Positions 49,640-62,716 are shown, counted from the stretch's first letter. The stretch is 64,000 nt of DNA from Zhengitettix transpicula (GCA_037074705.1 CM073590.1:9246001-9310000); one strand, 5' to 3'. The notes: generated by a model from the letters alone, not told the origin. A program made the numbers and translations.

Positions 49640-50410
49640 TAAAGGGATCTAATCTGTCCTTCATAACTACGAACACTTTCAGCGAGTAATATGCTCCATT
49701 AATTAACAAAGACTTGCAACTCTTTATAAATAAATTTTGTTTAGTTTAAGTTTATATTTCGTCCGGTACACTATTGTATAGATTTAAACGGAATAACGAA
49801 TGCTTGATTCAAAAAAGGCTTAGGCGATGTTTTTCAATACGGAATTGAGAGCGACTTCTAATGTTGTATGAATTATTTGCTTCGTTTAGGGCATATAAAT
49901 TGATGTTTCTCCAGACAAACTTTAAACTTTCTAGAATATACGTACAAGGGAATGTTAAAATCCTAAAATTCCTGAACAAAGGCTTACAACTGGCATTACA
50001 ATCCACACCCGATATGATTCGTACGGCCCGCTTTTGAAGTTTAAAAATTTGCAACGCGTGATACCTCGGTTTGCTGTGCCGTAAGTCATGCCAGAATGAA
50101 AATATGCATGATATACCATTTTAGATGTAGATATATCACTTTCCCGAGCTAACACTCGCAATGTGAAGCAAATTTTGCTAAGTTTGCCCGTGAGTTTATT
50201 TATGTGGTGATTCCACTTCAATATATTGCCAATCAACAGACCAAGAAAAGGTGCGTGCTCCGAAATGTTTTTTGAATTACAAGTTAAACTCTGTGTTTCA
50301 AGTGAAGATAACGATTTTAGTTTTTTGTTCGCAGTAAACCATAGATTCAAACTGCTCATCGCAACCTCTACTGTCCGAGATTATTAAATTTGTGTCGTCA
50401 GCTTAGGCAA
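49640..50410 (-). pseudogene. LINE reverse-transcriptase fragment (Jockey-like)
   Basis: On the minus strand ADDTNLIIS, holding the two catalytic aspartates (50394-50402), is followed after a frameshift by LNLWFTANKKLKSL and FLGLLIGNILKWNHHINKL, then ESDISTSKMVYHAYFHSGMT. After a second frameshift near 50054 come QIFKLQKRAVRIISGVDCNA and TYILESLKFVWRN, ending IEKHRLSLF at about 49812. A decayed NSVPDEI-like tail continues to about 49640. The order matches RT palm, thumb and C-terminal region of non-LTR elements. At least two frameshifts and stops. The 5' part (fingers, endonuclease) is absent. Confidence 0.85.
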
Positions 50411-51563
50411 AATTCAAATGTGTTCTACTTTCCTCTAAACCATCCTTTAGTTAAAATTCAGCAACTTATACCATACATTTAAAAAGTAGAAATACACACA
50501 TAAAAATTCATTGTAATATATCCAGCCGGTTTTTAATTTTAAATTACTTCTAAAACAGACAACATAGCGTGTTATTTATATAAAAGAGGAAAGAGTATAA
50601 TGTCGATTCCTTCGGCGATTCTTTCCACAATTTTATATGATTACTGTTGCAATAATCCATTAAAGTATTATCCATAGAATCGAATATATAATTATGGAAC
50701 TGATATATACTTGATATCTGATATTTTGTGCTAAGACAGTTTTGTTTGACGTGTAGGAATACCTACTAGCATTTTAAAAATAATTGTTGAGTATTTTATA
50801 CTCCATTTTGAAGAATACGCCACGTGAAAGGTAATGTAACTGTACAAGTAGATTTAATACGAATTTATCGTTCCAAGAAACATACCGTATTTAAATGTAA
50901 GAGAAATTAATTTATTATGATACTTGTAATTTAGATTAATAAGTACTAAAGAGGTTTAAAAACAAACAGCATTCATAAAATCTTAAATAATAATTGATAG
51001 AAACAAGCATTTATTGCAGACGTAAGTTCATTTCGTACATTTAAAATATCATAATGTGTATACTGAAAATAGACAGGAAAGGTGTATTCTATGGCATTAA
51101 AATACGACAGGTTGTGAATATCATTATGAAAGTTGTCATTTAAAATTTTTACTTTCTCGAGAGAGCGCATATAAAAGATATGAGAATGAAATATTGTTTT
51201 ACAAGAAGAGGGGAACTTTCTTCAAAGCGTGGAAAGAATCTTGCTCACAGCAAAGCAGGAAAAGTAAACACGTAAACGTATAACTTTAAAAAGTTTAACA
51301 CAAAAATGCAAAACTTTCTTCCTTAGACATGTTTCAGCATCAGAAAGCTAAGGGAATGTTAGTGATCATTTAGCAACATTGAACAACTACGAGTACGTTC
51401 AGCTGGTTTACGTTAATGTAAGTAATAACGTTAATGTAAGTAATAACGTCAATTTTATAGGAAATATTTAATTAAGACCATTTTTAAATACATTATAAGT
51501 AAACGAATTTTATTTTAGTCATTTTCTATTGAATCGTCAAATATTGAAACTGTTTAATAAAAT

Positions 51564-52093
51564 ATGTGTAATATACATTTTCCAGAAAAAACATCAACAA
51601 TCGAGATCTATGGTGGAAAAAGCTTTGTTCAGTGTGATGACTCATTTCCTCCTTTAAATTTTAAATTACATAATTTCATTTGCCTGGCAAGCAAAAAGAA
51701 TTTTCGTTCTAAATTTTGTCGAAGCGTGCAGGGAAGACGAATATTCGAGGGTGGTCATTTAGTTACGGTCAGACCTGCCATTGTACATTGCTTGGAGCTT
51801 ACAGATGTTGATAAGGGAGGACAAATAACTAGGCAGGCAGTGCAGCAGTCTGGTAGAACAAGTGCTTGGAAGAATGTGGCTCCTTGCACGGTATTACAAA
51901 ATTTTCTAAAAAACCATTTCGAATACCAAAAGGAGCAGCTAGGTCTAGTCTAGCCCACTACAAAAAAGCAACTTTGACGAATCAACCAGAGAAATGCGTA
52001 AAAGCTGACGACGCCAACTCAACCAGCAGAGTTTCCGAAAATGTTCCAGAGGGACTCAGGATAGTATCTCCAGCAGTCACCAGGACGCAGTAA
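51564..52093 (+). other. Unidentified sequence with two overlapping open frames
   Basis: Frames of 129 codons (51564-51953) and 75 codons (51866-52093) overlap in different phases. The second (SLHGITKFSKKPFRIPKG, RSSLAHYKK, VSENVPEG) looks like the continuation of the first (EGGHLVTVRPAIVHCLELT) after a frameshift near 51870. The composition from 51715 to 52095 is less AT-rich than the flanks. I do not recognise the protein. It may be a transposon or processed-gene remnant. Confidence 0.3.
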
Positions 52094-52443
52094 TCAGCAC
52101 CTTCCGAACTGTTCAAGTAATTAAAGCCATCCTCGTCTAAGCGCGATATTTTTGCATTATAGATTTTATTTCTTTAGAGTCCGCCCACGTTTCCTTGAGA
52201 GTAGCCATTAAAAGTTACGTAAGAATATTCTTCTTGCTCTCCAGAGTTAACCCCAGTTTAAATTTAGTTTTTTATATGAATTTATTAATTTTATTTGATT
52301 TATATTATAACCAATTATTTAAAAATCATTTTTTATTTAATCATTGTAAATACCAATCAGAATCGAAAGAGGCGAGTAGGACTCCACATTACGAACTTTT
52401 TTATATTTGACTTTTTATACCAAGATTGTAGAGTTGGGATGAT

Positions 52444-52768
52444 ACATCGGCCAGCTGCCTCCTAAACTGGTCGAGGCACGGAGAAGGGAATGCTGCGTCC
52501 CCACAGCAAACTCCTCTCCCGCTATCGGAAGGGCGTGGGACAAGTACGCAATGCCCGACCTACCCGATGCAGGTTTTTCTAAGGTTTTCCCTGCATTCCT
52601 TTAGGCGAAATCTGGGTAGGATCCTTAAAATATATCCCGGGGGCCCTAGTTAACCCTTGGCTACCTTCCTCTACCCTTCCGCATCCCCCCTTTCAAATCC
52701 CTTCCTATGCTATTAAAGGGGAGTTGCCCTAAGTGGATTACCCTCATGTAGCCTGTTGCCCCCCCCAA
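52444..52768 (+). repeat. Family A retroposon, short form, first of a tandem pair
   Basis: It starts at TCGGCCAGCTGCCTCC, the same point as the copy at 32024, and ends GTAGCCTGTTGCCCCCCCC plus an A-run. The second copy starts directly after the A-run. Confidence 0.75.
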
Positions 52769-52774
52769 AAAAAA

Positions 52775-53320
52775 GGACACTCGCAGGTGATCTGCGAGGG
52801 ATATTCTCTTGCAGGTCGAACCTTTTAGGAGAGATACGAAGAGGCTACCTTTGGGGATGCCTTTCCTCTCCGTTTTTGAACTAAGGTTCCCACATGCCGA
52901 GGCACCTCGGCCTGTTTTGAGAGGTGTATGTTCCGGGGTCGCAGGCCTTGGGCATAAGGTAAGAGTTGTTCGCTATTCCCATTGGAATAGTCGGCCAGCT
53001 GCCTCCTAAACTGGACGAGGCACGGAGAAGAGAATGCTGCGTCCCCACAGCAAACTCATCTCCCGCTATCGGAAGGGCGTGGGACAAGTACCCAATGCCC
53101 GACCTACCCGATGCAGGTTTTTCTAAGGTTTTCCCTGCATTTCTTTAGGCGAATGCTGGGTAGGATCCTTAAACCATTGCCCGGGGGCCCTGTATAACCC
53201 TTGGCTAACTTTTTCTACCTTTCCGCATCCCCATTTCACTTCTTTTCCTATGGTATAAGAGGAGAGTTGCCACTATATGTATTACCCTATACATAGCCTG
53301 TCTACACCTACAAAAAAAAT
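52775..53320 (+). repeat. Family A retroposon, longest copy
   Basis: From the 5' end: CTCGCAGGTGATCTGCGAGG (a hairpin), GAACCTTTTAGGAGAGA, TGCCTTTCCTCTCCG, the palindrome GCCGAGGCACCTCGGC, GGGTCGCAGGCCTTGGGC, TCGGCCAGCTGCCTCC, TGCGTCCCCACAGCAAAC, GATGCAGGTTTTTC, GGTAGGATCCTTAAA, and a decayed ATAGCCTGTC end with A-run. No consistent coding frame across copies. Frames over it on both strands are by-products. Confidence 0.75.
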
Positions 53321-54865
53321 TATGATAAATCAGTTGGTAAGCACTGATGTTGTTGTTCGATATCTGGGCCTACACTTTCTCTCTGTACAAAAAAAAACAC
53401 ATACTTATCGCTAATAAGTCGGACAAGGTCTTGTGCCGTTATATTAAATAAAAATATATAAAATTTTAAATTTTTACTTACCAGGCAATGCGATTGATAT
53501 GAAATATTTTATTAATTCTCACTTACCACTGTCTTCTGCCAATTTATTTTACCTTAATGGTCAGGTTCATTTCCTCGGTGATTGCATACAAGTACAAAAG
53601 AAGATATATAACAAAATATATTCTTGAAAAATAAACAACCTTGCTCACGATTGTCCTAATTGTACCGACATTTGTGAATAAGGTTTCCTGGAAGTATGTC
53701 AAAATTATATTTATAGAATATGAACAGAAATTATTCATAACCTAAACGTTCGGAAAGCACTTAAAACTATTAAAAAATACACACACCAGAGATACAATGA
53801 TAAAATAGTTTTGTAAGATTACAAATAACCGTAATTCCTTTGGTTTGTTGTTCAAAGAGAATAAATTATTGTAAAGGAAAAATTAATGAAGTAATTAGGA
53901 GAAACGTTGAGTCCATTCTCCGATGTAAAAGCTCCGAAAACCGACTCTAAAGTTGAGCTGAATTAAGTACTCTATCCTTGAAGACGACTATCTTTATTTA
54001 TCTTTGAAAAGTTTCTAACAACATTTCTTCCCCCGCTGTTCTTTTGTTTGTGCATCCAAAGAGTTCACTTTCAACTTTACCTCCTAGACTATGGATAAGT
54101 CCAAATAATCTCGTCGTCTTGTAAACTGAATTGTTCATAGCAAAATAGTCCAGCTGCTTGTGATGGATGTGATTCTCATTTTTTGAGACCAGGTCCTAGT
54201 CTACATGAGACACGTGCCGTGTCAGCAGCGATTGCACGGTCAATATCTCTCCGAATGTCGAGCCAACCGTTCTGTTCCCTGCATTCCGACAATTCAATGC
54301 CCCTCACATGAGTCTCAAAACACGAAGTATTACACAATTCTATGGTATTTTCTTTCTATTTAATAGACTGTAAGAACTAACGACCATATTAGGGTGTCAA
54401 AAGTGATTCTCATGTTGGGTCATATCATCATTGAACGATTAGTTTAATTATTTTAAACTACAGTAGGGATTCGCATCCCATAACCAGTTTAATTTTTATC
54501 TTGATGTAAGTACTTAATTTTTTATGCCGATTAGGTAGACTGTATTGGATATGTTATAATAGTTTTAAAAAATATTGACAGTTACATATTTAAATTTTAT
54601 AAGCTTTCGGTCTTTTGCTCTATTTAAATCTAAATATATCGGTAGGTCAAATATTGATCCGCCATTCGAGATCGATAGTGTTGATACTGATTGTCTGTTA
54701 ACCTAGGGAACCGTGCATATCAGACGCTTAGCTATTGCCAATAAGCAAGGTAGGATGACGACGCTGATGCTCTGTTAACATCCGAAATCAATTAAGAGTG
54801 GTAATAATTATTTCACTTATGGAATTTACCTAAAAATCACCATAGCGTTATAAAAACATATAAGA

Positions 54866-55915
54866 CGGTTGTTTGATAAGTCTGGTAAAAATGTAAAAAA
54901 ATTAATATTTTTTAGATAATTTACTTTATTTATCAACATAGTCTCCTTCCTTGCCTATGCACTTGGCCCAGCGAATTTCCAATTTTTTCAAACCATTCCA
55001 AAACAAGGCTTTGTCAAACTCTGCAGAATACTCCGACACGGCCTCGATCAATTCTTCATTTCATGAATATTTCTTCCCACCAATCAAAATTTTCACGTTC
55101 GCGAACAAGACGATGTTACTTGGTGCTAGGTCTGGTGATAGGGAGGATGAGAAACGATTTCGAATCTCAACTCGTTAACTTTTGCCATTGAGACTGATGC
55201 TCTGTATACGTTGGCGCCAATATTAGTCGTTGCTCAATCAGCACCCGTTTCAAACAATCCAACAGAACAGTATAATGGAGCGCAGTTTTAGTTGTGCCCT
55301 TGTCTAAGAAATCTATGAATATTATAAACTGAGAATCCAAACAGACAGTGGCCATCACTTTTCCAGGTGACAAAACGGTCTTCGCATTTTTCGTTGTACT
55401 TTCGCCATCTTTTTTTCCATTCATTTGATTCTTTTTTGGTCGGCAGTGTAATGATGATAGGTCTAAGTTTCATCGGTGGTTACTAATCTGCGTAAAAAGT
55501 CTTGTAGGTTACGCCTAAACATTGCTAGATTCTGCGTTGTAATGTTCTTCCGAATCCGTTTTTGGTCCAATGTCAACAGTCGCGACACCTATCGCCCTCA
55601 TAGCTTTAATGGACGATGAAATACACTCGTTGAGAATCCTATGGCATCAACTACCTCACGCACTTTTAGTCTACGATCTTCCATTCGATATTGTGAACTT
55701 TTTCGATGTTTTCCTGAGTGGTGACCTCAATTGGGCGGCCGGAGTGAGTTTTATAATTCTATGCTTCTGGGACCTCGTTTAATCACATTAATCCAGAAGT
55801 AAATAGTCTTCAATGCTGAGACAGAGTCGACATGAACTTCATCCAATTCTGTTTTGATTTGTTCAGCTGTCCAACGCTTCAAATGAAAGTGTATGGTGCG
55901 CCTTTAGTTATCGAT
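54866..55915 (-). pseudogene. Dead mariner transposase
   Basis: Read from about 55900 down the minus strand. An HTH start HFHLKRWTAEQIKTELDEV is followed by RPIEVTTQENIEKVHN and DRRLKVREV-like pieces. DET at the first catalytic aspartate is kept, but the next Trp codon is a stop. A block KTVLSPGKVMATVCLDSQ and DFLDKGTTKTALHY follows. The stretch holding the second aspartate (HHDNA) is deleted. SPDLAPSN with the third aspartate is kept near 55120. The end is RWAKCIGKEGDYVDK near 54935. One terminal sequence (CGGTTGTTTGATAAGTCTGG, 54866) is visible; the other is not. Several frameshifts. Confidence 0.88.
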
Positions 55916-55954
55916 TTGTTACAAAATATTTTATAACTGTTGCCTAAATTACTG

Positions 55955-56357
55955 CCTGGAAGCATGGGAATGTGGCTTGCCGGGGTCGAGCAGCAGACAC
56001 AAGACAATGGCGGGGTGGATTGGAAAATCCGCAAGTCCCGCAAGCAAGGTCATGGTCGGCCAAGGAAGGGGTAGACGACCGGGAGGGTATGGCCCTAAAA
56101 TAGATGGAAGTGGGTCACGTGTCCACAAGGACCAACCAGGAGAGAGGGATTTCGAGGAGGCAGAGAGAGAAGTCTGCGAACACGAGGACATGGATTCGGA
56201 CCGTCGGTGAGAGTGGGAGAGTTGATCCTGAAAGATTTTGGTTTTGCACGTGGGTCTCCGGTCGTCTACTGCGAATGCTGCGGATAGAGAGAGTCGCCAA
56301 CGGGAGTCGACCCTGTCCGAGCTGCAGACCTGGTAAGTCGCATTCCATGCTTCCAGG
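55955..56357. other. GC-rich segment bounded by a 17-bp inverted repeat
   Basis: CCTGGAAGCATGGGAATG at 55955-55972 is mirrored by CATTCCATGCTTCCAGG at 56341-56357 (one 1-bp indel). The 370 bp between is far richer in G+C than the intron and open in several short frames on both strands, none recognisable. GC-rich sequence goes on to about 56450. It abuts the N-terminal end of the mariner. Confidence 0.4.
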
Positions 56358-57939
56358 TATCGCGTCGGTTTGCCACGAGGAGAACCACGGTTAATGTTGA
56401 GAAAGGGAGGGGGTTACATGCATCCCTGGCAGGCTGGAGAGCTTTCGTTTTATATAAATTCTCATAAAATTAATTCTTGTTTTTATTAACTAAATATTGT
56501 ATTTCCCTTTCTTGCAAGAACAATTCTTGCAGGTGGTGCCCAACAAATCGCATATCATTAGTTAATTTTACTTTAAGCTCACCACAAGTGTTTAGTGACA
56601 GCGCGAAAGTCGTTTCTTTCGATTGTCTCCGCCTTACTACACATATAACATTACAGAAGGCTGCCAACAATAAACTACGACTGGCATCTGTTTAAAACTT
56701 TTAGGACTATCTTGAAAAAATTCCCGCTCTTTCATAAAAATTTATCAGACTTATCGAACAACCCTCGTTTGCATGAAATGATCAGCTGATTTGATGCAAT
56801 CAATGTAAAATTTTACGGCTTAGTATAAATCATGACTTACTGAGGATTTATTGTTGGCCACCAATAAACAGAACTTTAATATTTATTTAAGAAAAAATGT
56901 CATTTAAAATTCACCAAAAAACACACGATCTAGCAGTAACAGTGAAGTCTCATGTCTCAACTAAACGATCTTACTGATCTTACTATGGACCAAATCTAAC
57001 AACTGCGACTTTGCACTAATCGCTCACTAAGTTTGATTGGCTTAGCTGACTATTAACTCCTGCAAAATTTAACTTCTTTTTATGGGTGTTCCTACAACGT
57101 GGCCGGTGGATCTAGAACATTCCAGCGGATTAATTGTGTAACTCCAAAAAGTTCGTAAGAATATGATGAATGTTTTTAAGTATGATAGTGGATTCCAGGT
57201 TTTCTGCAAGTGAAATTCCGCAACTGACGACAATACTCCCCTGCCTTCTCCCTTCTTTTATTGTCCATCTAACGCAACTTACTAAAACTCACGACCTATT
57301 CATGCGTAGTAAATAACAAATATTTTAATGTTTCATAAAGTTCTGCAGCTCTTTTAGAAAGTGAGCCGGCAAAATTCTTGAAGTTTCCGTCTCCCTCTAT
57401 TCGAATTTGTATTCTACCACCAATAAAAGCGCTGACTAGAAATAATCAGTCATGTGACTTTTCATTAAGGTTTAAAAATTACCTAAAAATGAAATGTACT
57501 TCATAAATAAATTATTCGGGGCAAAAAATTCCAAAATATACTTCAAAAACGCATCGCACACCGTCCTCTACCCACACAAACTGAAATTTAAAAAATCACA
57601 TATAGGAAGAAAGTTATGTGAAATTATTAGAATCCGCCCCCTTCCAGATGATTTCAATCGACATCAACCCCCTGAGAGGCACAAGTCATTTCTTACTATT
57701 TTAGAATGCAAGAGTTGAAATGTTAATTAAAACTCCATTCAGGGAAATAGTAACAATAAATTGAGTTTTAACTGCTCAAATATGATACACTATGCCGTCT
57801 CAATTTCTGAGTGTTTGATCTCGACTTTAAACATACAGAAGCGGCGGATTCTCATTATATCAGATCACTATTTATACTTTGGTTTTTTTTATTTCCGTTT
57901 GAGTGAACGTGTATAGCTTTTTGGAGAGGAATTTAATAT

Positions 57940-58200
57940 TTTGGTGTACACCAGAATGTATTGCCTTCGAATGAAGAGGCATGAAGGGTACGAAGGTCCT
58001 TCAGTGGATCTAAGTGCGCGTTACAAGTCCCTTCGATGCGCGGCCCTAGTACCGTACTCTGTTGCCATTGCTGAGAGCTTTACGGCCATGACGGCACTAA
58101 AACCAGCCTGTTTCCGCAGGAAATACCCTCGGGGTTTTAACGGCGCAGAATAATAAAACAGAAGAGACCGAGGCGACCGACCGTCTGTCCTGTGAGTATG
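57940..58200. other. GC-rich segment of unknown nature
   Basis: CpG-containing sequence (TAAGTGCGCGTTACAAG, GATGCGCGGCCCTAGTACCG, CCTCGGGGTTTTAACGGCGC) with short open frames on both strands, no known domain and no repeat partner in the window. Confidence 0.25.
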
Positions 58201-59449
58201 ATTGGAAACTATAAAAATATTATTACAACAGATTCGATTAGTGGTACGCTTTATACGTTGTAACAAATAAACAACACATGGTGCGTGCTGTGACGGAAAT
58301 GGAGCAAATATACATCTAATAAAATCTGATTATTAACGTAATACTATGTATAGATATTCACTGGGACCTCAAGTTTAGTAAAGTTTAACCTGAAGGAAAT
58401 AAAAGAGATTTAAAAACTTTCAGACCAAACAAATCCCCATATTGTAGAGCCTAAGATATTTAAACTTGTATCAATAAATAGATTATAAATTTCACACCGA
58501 GGCTTCTAAGTGAACCAACTTGATATATAAGTGATAGAAACATGATTTATTTAACATAATGCTTTACTCCAAAGCCTGAAAAATTTATTAAATCAGTTGA
58601 TTACATTTAATATTTAATAAATAACACAACAATTTATCCTGACATTTTGGATCTCTTTAGGTGTTATAATATCATAAATTATTTTAACTTCCAAATATAT
58701 ATTTTAAAACGTGTTGCAAACTCCTACCAAATTTCATAATTAACAACAAAATTGTGAAATTAAGTATAATGACATAATTTACATCTACTAACTCAACATA
58801 CGTGACCTAAAAATTTACTTAATTTACTTAATAGCAGAAGTACGGAAAACTAAATACTTCGATCAAATGCGTCCAATCTTTGAGAAATCTTCTGCCTGAA
58901 AGTTATTAAATACCCTTGTCTAAATATCAGTTAAATGGCTATTAATATAATATAGATATTATAAATGATAGAATCCTTCAAATATATTTTTTTCTTTAAT
59001 GTTAATTACATTAAAATATGTCCGGATTAAAATATTAAACCATATTCATCATTAAAATCTAGGTACATAGATAAATTTAAATTAACTGTATTTATAAAAC
59101 TCTTTTGTCATCTTCTTCCACTTTTGGTCGAATTTGTTCACTCTACGTTCTTGATGTTGGATATAGTTGAATAGTCTCACTGTACGTTGATGGTGCATCC
59201 GGCCCACGTTGGTTTCATGGACGTACGTCGTAACCAAACTGGGACGAAATAAAGCACAGAAACGTTAACAGAGAATCTTTGAATCAGGATTATCACCTTG
59301 CATTGTCCTATCCTCATTCAGAGCCGATTAATCGCAACAGGTATTTGGCATATCTAGTAGCAGTTGATGTGTCATATTCACTGTAAATAAATACAGGAAT
59401 TAAATATAGCCCCGTCCATCTTCGATGGTTGTTAGATGTAACGAAACAT

Positions 59450-59520
59450 GGGCGACCTGGTGAAGTAATAAGCGTCATTGCCTCGCATCACATAGAGGCA
59501 CGGGAGTGGATATTTGTTCT
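59450..59520 (+). repeat. tRNA-derived SINE family S fragment
   Basis: AGCGTCATTGCCTCGCATCA and AGAGGCACGGGAG match the head of the SINE at 38115 and 2769. The B-box is not intact. Confidence 0.45.
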
Positions 59521-60004
59521 AGTCATGGCCAAGGAAAACTGAGGATAAGGCCATAGAGAATCGGTACACTGGACTACGTGCCAGTTCAAATCTAGAATGT
59601 GTCGTGTAAGATGATAGTCCGCAATCGACTCGGTTGGTCAAGGCCTTGTAATGACTGTTGTGACAACGACTCACTCTTTCGAACATATGCTTAATTCAGA
59701 TCGTCAAACTCCTTAAATTAGTCATTTATAGTCGTATTCGTAATGTATGCTCTGCTTAAAATTCTGGAGAGCAGATACAAACATGACCTACTCCATCTTT
59801 AAGTCTCAGTTTTAACGTTGGCTTGGAACTAGCGAAATAAATCGTACGATAACTATTACAAAACAAATTATAATCTATTCACTGGCTTTTGTACGTTTAA
59901 TATAACCCAAAAGGTTATAAATGAAGGAAATGGTAATATGGATATCGTATATCTACTCCGTCTCCATTTCCAACGGAAGACTGGATTCTCTACACACATA
60001 AGTC

Positions 60005-60169
60005 ACACACGCATCTCATCACAGAGGTCCCGGTTTCGAATCCCGGCGAGGGAATGGATGTTTGTGTTCGTGAGAGAAACTCAGGTCAATTAGTCTCCTG
60101 ACAAGGCAAAATGATTACCCATAATGACATAATAAGTTGATGCGACTGTAAATAAATCGATAAAAAAAA
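60005..60169 (+). repeat. tRNA-derived SINE family S copy
   Basis: B-box CGGTTTCGAATCCCG (60031-60045), then GGCGAGGGAATGGATG, GTTCGTGAGAGAAACTC and TGTAAATAAATCGATAAAAAAAA, as in the copy at 2769-2978. The A-box region is diverged. Confidence 0.75.
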
Positions 60170-61029
60170 TTCACACATAAAATGTTGAGCTCTACCAAAA
60201 CAGTAAAACATTAGATGTGTAAGTTAATGATGCTGAATTTACATAAAGATTCCAATATTTATGGGAATTTTTTTTCATGTGTCACATCCCAACATATGAA
60301 CATTGAAATGGCATATAACTTGAAATAAATGCTCGTATGACGCTAAACTCCGGACTACTGAGAACGCTAAAATAAACCATTATATAAATAACGTAAAAGT
60401 TAACGTTTTCTAGATAATTGTCCTTAACTTTCGTGATAATTCAGCAGAATTACTGACGATTAGTATGTCTCTAAAAAAATTAAGATTACTGAAAGTTTCT
60501 GATATTGAACACAGCTCCACCAACTCTACAGGAAAAAGTGCTTTGTATAAATCTAAACTATTTACTTGAAACCTTCTTTTTGTCTCGTGTGGGAAATTGT
60601 CTCACATAAGTTATTTATTATAAACACTTGGTAATTCCACACCTGATCGTAACGCGCCAGTTAAAACAGTCAAGACAGTGAAACCTATAAACCTGTATGT
60701 ATGTTATTAGCTGCGATTGAGATCGATACCGGTGACAGTTTGAAACAAAAGTATAGCAAGTAAATAAATAAATAAATTTGGAAAGAAGGAAATAATTAAA
60801 GTAATAGAATAAGTCTTAAAAATTTGTCCTGAAAATTTGTTCACAATTTCAACATTTCACTTCACTAAAGGAAAATATAGACATAAAGTTCTTTTTAGAG
60901 AGAAAATAATAATAAAAATACACTTCACTTTTCTTCACTTATTCTTAAACTTTCTTATTGGAAGATTCCCCTCAAACATTGCTAAATTATTCCAATCGCC
61001 TATCGATGTGTTTAGGAATGAGAATTTCC

Positions 61030-61560
61030 CTACGTTTTTTTTTGCGGTCTTGTTTTGATTTTAAATTTGTGACCACCTCTGCCAATATAAGTTCGTTTCT
61101 CGATCTTATCCCACGTGTCTTTTCAGACTTTGTTGCCCGTGTATGATTTAAATACAGCGTAAAGTCTATCTTTCTTCCGTCTGGTTGCCAAAGATTCCTA
61201 CCCTAATTTCTCTACCTTTTCTCGACCGTGAGCAGGTGCCTGTATTGCAAATTTTTCTGCCCCCTCTGAAGTTTCTCTAGGCCTTCTATGTGGTGTTTTC
61301 TGTATGGATCCCAACAACTTGCACCATACTCACCACGTATGGGACAAACCAGAGATTTATAAGTAAGCTCTTTTGTTATGCCGCTCCCATTTTTTAATAT
61401 TGTCATTACACAATGTAAGTATTTCCAGGATAATTTTAGAGATGCAGAATATACTTGTTCTTCCCACCCTGGATTTGTGTTCAAAATGATTCCTAAATAT
61501 TTTCAGCCGTTTACTTGAGGTATTTTCTCCCCATTTATGTTATACCCCAATCACATATTT
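61030..61560 (-). pseudogene. LINE reverse-transcriptase C-terminal fragment
   Basis: On the minus strand GEKIPQVNG, a stop, KYLGIILNTNPGWEEQV, a helix (LSWKYLHCVMTILKNGS), TYKSLVCPI and YGASCWDPYR, then EGLEKLQRGQ form the thumb and tail of a non-LTR reverse transcriptase, in one frame from 61484 to 61212. It belongs to a different LINE lineage from the one at 49640, as the CWDPYR motif shows. Further decayed sequence reaches about 61030. The catalytic region is missing. Confidence 0.82.
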
Positions 61561-61796
61561 GCACGATATTTATTGAATGTAATTGATTTTCTTTTTTCGC
61601 TATTCATCTTATTTTTATTTGCTTCAGGCCAACATTTTTTACGTAAGTATAATGCAAAACAAAAATTGTTTATAGGTATTTATGTAAAATTTTACTTTCC
61701 TCGTCAAGCTCTATATCAAATTCGTTTATTACAGAGTTTATTCAAATCAACGTGATCTACGACATAAAATATTGCGTATGAAAAACAATAAGTAGC

Positions 61797-61870
61797 CGTC
61801 CTCATGTGGTGTAGTGGTCAGCGTTCCTGCCTCGCTTCACGAAATTAGTTCCCCAACCGTGAAATGCAAC
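61797..61870 (+). repeat. tRNA-derived SINE family S, head only
   Basis: A-box TGTGGTGTAGTGG (61805-61817) and GTTCCTGCCTCGC, truncated before the B-box. Confidence 0.6.
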
Positions 61871-62716
61871 AAATTACAATGTTGCTAATGCGCTAGGCGT
61901 TGAGTATTATAAAAATGAAAAAAACCTGTAATATGCATATTTTAGAGACACGCGATTATTCCTTAAACTTATCTCAATTAACAACTAGCTTACACCAACA
62001 ATCATGACTTACACAATTTTCTGTATATAGTTAAATAAACACCATATAAAAACACGATTACTAAGGGCAATAGAAACTAATCGGGAATTATCGTGTGACA
62101 ACGACAAATAATTTCGGCAAAAACTAGTGACACGTTTGGCCTTTAAAGTATAGGAAATAAATTCCTTCAACACTTTTTTTTTAATAAATGTAGTTACTTA
62201 AACGAAAAGCGTGCGTTAGTCGAATATAAAATCTGCCTTTGTAAATATTTTTATAATTCTCTATGCAAAATATTTATATCACATACATTCTGATAAATGG
62301 CGGTAAATACAAACTCATTCTAAAGAAGCAGAAAGACAATATAAAAACTACTAAATCTCATTTTTCCTCCTCAGCTTTATAAATCAAGCATCGTCCTGTA
62401 AGTTTGCTCCGGCTTGTTGGATGTAAACAGACTTAAATATTCAACTTGCTTGTACTGATGTTAAAAATTTAAAAACTCGGGCACAGATATATTCATCTTT
62501 TCGTATTTTTCTTTATTATAAATTTTTTTAAATATGTAGGCCGGATCGCTTGGTCCTTTAATTAGTGACACAGCAATATAAACGTTTTAATCAGACTCTT
62601 CGTGAAGATAAACAGAAAACGTGAACATAATCACATTATTATTATTATACTATTACTTTTAGGCATTTCAATAAATGAATTAAAATGTATCCTTTTAAAG
62701 ATGTCGCAGATTTTGA

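Noticed and set aside
52809..53148. Overlapping 60-68 codon frames on both strands
   Set aside because: All fall in the family A copy and are not kept in the same phase between copies.
55953..56394. Several overlapping frames of 77-96 codons
   Set aside because: They are the expected result of high GC content on both strands; none shows a domain or splice logic.
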